Assembly (NCBI GenBank): GCA_030867875.1
Contig: JAOWCC010001634.1
Span: forward strand, 57,585,860 to 57,649,859
Length of the DNA: 64,000 nt
Reading direction: 5' to 3'
DNA from: Actinernus sp. WN-2022
Lineage: Eukaryota > Cnidaria > Anthozoa > Actiniaria > Actinernidae
Shown here piece after piece: positions 63,501-64,000 of the stretch. The translations under genes were made by a program, and so were the position numbers. A model generated the notes under the pieces. The model had not been told where the DNA came from, made no database searches, and saw nothing but the letters and a program-made list of their open reading frames with translations. Numbering within the stretch: the stretch's first letter is position 1; the number at the start of each line of letters is the position of its first letter.

Positions 63501-64000
63501 TCTCCTCACAGTGTAAAGAGTGTCATCAGAATTCGCAACACTGTCTTGCAAGGGTTGAAATTTTAAACATTTAGCACTTACAAGTGCACTTGTGTGGTTT
63601 ATAAGCAAACGTAACATATCAAGACTGTTTCTTCTCATTGCTTCGTGCAGAGGAGTTCTTCCCATGAAATCAGTGCACGCGACTGCTGCATTGGGTCGAG
63701 AGAGGAGAAGACGAACAATTTCAATGTGTCCCTTGGAAATGGCCGCGTGAAGTGCAGTTTCACAGTGCAGCAAATATCTATCATCAGAAAGAACGTACTT
63801 GACATCAGACTCAGGAGTTACACGTTCAAACAGGCTTTCCAATTCTAAAACACTACAAGACTTGTTAGTTGAAGATGTTTTTCTAATGTCCAGCCATAAG
63901 CTTTGATAGCGTTCGTTTCCATCCAGCCAGTAAAACGATCCATCACATCTCATGCATTTATCTGACACTCCCGCGTCCAGTAAAACCTCGACTACTTCTT
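60585..64000 (-). CDS. NACHT/STAND ATPase with ankyrin repeats, gene 2 (5' part outside window)
   Basis: The frame is open from the stop at 60,585 to the window edge, about 1,138 codons, and corresponds to gene 1 from about residue 664 to the end. It contains the later ankyrin repeats (CGATPLHLAARYGN, GYTPLHRAAQGGN) and the C-terminal helical domain with a terminal coiled coil. The P-loop part would lie beyond 64,000; an apparent start at 63,968 is only an internal Val codon. It is close to gene 1 over most of its length but differs strongly in a few patches (62,635-62,735, 62,930-63,130, 63,335-63,385 and 61,375-61,475). Several patches also differ in length, yet the frame is kept, which argues that the gene is functional. 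Confidence 0.85.
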   Translation of the reverse strand, partial: EVVEVLLDAGVSDKCMRCDGSFYWLDGNERYQSLWLDIRKTSSTNKSCSVLELESLFERVTPESDVKYVLSDDRYLLHCETALHAAISKGHIEIVRLLLSRPNAAVACTDFMGRTPLHEAMRRNSLDMLRLLINHTSALVSAKCLKFQPLQDSVANSDDTLYTVRRYRHFSLREEDEYTMDTCPCGATPLHLAARYGNIKSARILLQSVGVRKNMFNDSDCSGALPIHVAACHGQHDFVKWLISLGMDINAPSVNGSTPLHSATICGNLEETGRLISDGANVNAVDMQKMTPLHYAILYHHVDSPKRLIVVVKHPEDNKTYFSMENVTVWQSNDKSYLIIKFYLIPSKKWFVGITPFDKPCRIVENLLDYRNRVQTDRQDALGRTALHLAAQNELECVLIALLRVRARVNIADKFGKLPLDYIMDKASPATPICGNVERCLPFYRNRQTVVALLLLSSGLEVIYSSKCRVLHRAIENQRPDILHILLSLGVDPLCHDTKHNHGILLTYLRNFYCRTDLVLLDFEVPVKIECGKPFNESVFHLLAYWPPSDYTDNFFFQRIETLFGTSEIEGPLKQAVLSHSKGLSVVNSCRDLEGYTPLHRAAQGGNIVAIKELLSWGADIDARTTDWSQTALELAVSYAGLRPATWSSLTTDNKVATSTSLLLLKKHFLMSGEYRIVCDGSSSKLSIYHIAAYRGMLGFVKELLGASRPPGLTVDCPDKYGVTPWYLAKLNVGKETKDGEKDHWLEVTELIESYGGARLYPSDKGAELNVLYRHLYGSFAVNKRATSFLQNLLGLYNDEVRTQDCLPRIFSVSFGDITKDVYDQVKGLISEISSSYKPSFSNMALLKLSKDLLTFLSSMLSMFTSIANKKRYKIPYQEQQRARHNDAEKFSIRTRRRVQDPLGLIEKSNAKHKETLNETRRNLYESLNYLNSMLSYHDLFVERLGELLSRHSHSLRSLFSVKPLKRALDKYNKNRLCIRLVNLTTYFHVYFDLYQLDQRVTDLWSWWRLSQSLNELDFVKSRMLVLGLHRSVTTFISYTELNSTADVTTAFHAARHLLHLLLNKKTEFDYLKVMTLGMAQGTRLFYEEYKTRDSKDFKRSISKVEKDIRRLRSEVHDLREAAREMSTTVEFETITN

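Larger units (their letters stand above)
49281..64000. repeat. Tandem segmental duplication, unit 2 (continues past the window)
   Basis: It matches unit 1 from base 2 onward in direct orientation. Relative to unit 1 it lacks the 387-2,803 segment and has three clear later insertions: 53,562-53,964, 55,150-58,254 and about 59,913-60,141. It ends inside the paralogous NACHT-ankyrin gene. Confidence 0.9.

Noticed and set aside
63966..63968. Start codon of NACHT-ankyrin gene 2
   Set aside because: The codon is GTG inside a conserved ankyrin repeat, and the frame continues to the window edge; the true start lies outside.

Overview
This is nuclear DNA from an animal, most probably an anthozoan cnidarian (stony coral or sea anemone). 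The evidence is an intronless 5.4-kb gene for a NACHT/STAND-type P-loop ATPase fused to a long ankyrin-repeat domain, a HEPN-like protein family I associate with corals, and a repeat content of CR1/L2-type LINEs, Penelope-like retroelements (PLEs) with GIY-YIG domains, a Maverick/Polinton integrase relic and many MITEs. I see no bacterial operons, CRISPR array, rRNA or tRNA. The species cannot be fixed from the sequence.

Layout. (1) 1-15,459 is one unit of a large tandem segmental duplication: noncoding sequence, a broken CR1-like LINE (4,445-8,221), a noncoding stretch with a minimal hammerhead-ribozyme motif, and the complete NACHT-ankyrin gene on the minus strand (10,051-15,459). (2) 15,804-23,064 is a 7.26-kb near-perfect palindrome with a spacer of about 23 nt; it carries mirrored Maverick-like chromodomain relics, a small intact zinc-finger ORF and GC-rich/polypyrimidine arrays. 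(3) 23,065-29,200 holds foldback elements, a PLE terminal-repeat fragment with a hammerhead ribozyme, MITEs, and the only other convincing host gene (26,016-27,059, minus, HEPN-like with a C-terminal membrane segment). (4) 29,200-38,700 is nested retroelements: PLE-2, LINE-B with PLE-1 inside it, two TTAA-target MITEs, a minisatellite and a rearranged LINE-C fragment. (5) 39,240-49,280 has a Mutator-like foldback element, a 13-bp satellite, a hAT-like MITE, a perfect 43-bp-arm hairpin, PLE fragments and an L2-type LINE. (6) 49,281-64,000 is the second duplication unit, ending in the paralogous NACHT-ankyrin gene, whose 5' part lies outside the window.

The two units are nearly identical over most noncoding stretches but differ by later insertions in unit 2 (a 403-bp MITE, a 3.1-kb hammerhead-bearing insertion that itself contains a 2.35-kb DNA transposon, and an L2 tail) and by a 2.4-kb segment present only in unit 1. 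The ankyrin paralogs differ sharply in a few discrete patches while the rest stays close to identical.

The host genes resemble innate-immune or signalling components (a STAND ATPase switch with an ankyrin sensor; a HEPN-like membrane-tethered protein). No direct functional link between them can be read from the sequence. The most distinctive finding is the set of hammerhead-ribozyme motifs. Some lie in PLE-like terminal repeats, with a self-complementary stem III typical of dimeric ribozymes. One pair lies about 0.4 kb downstream of both NACHT-ankyrin genes, on the gene strand.
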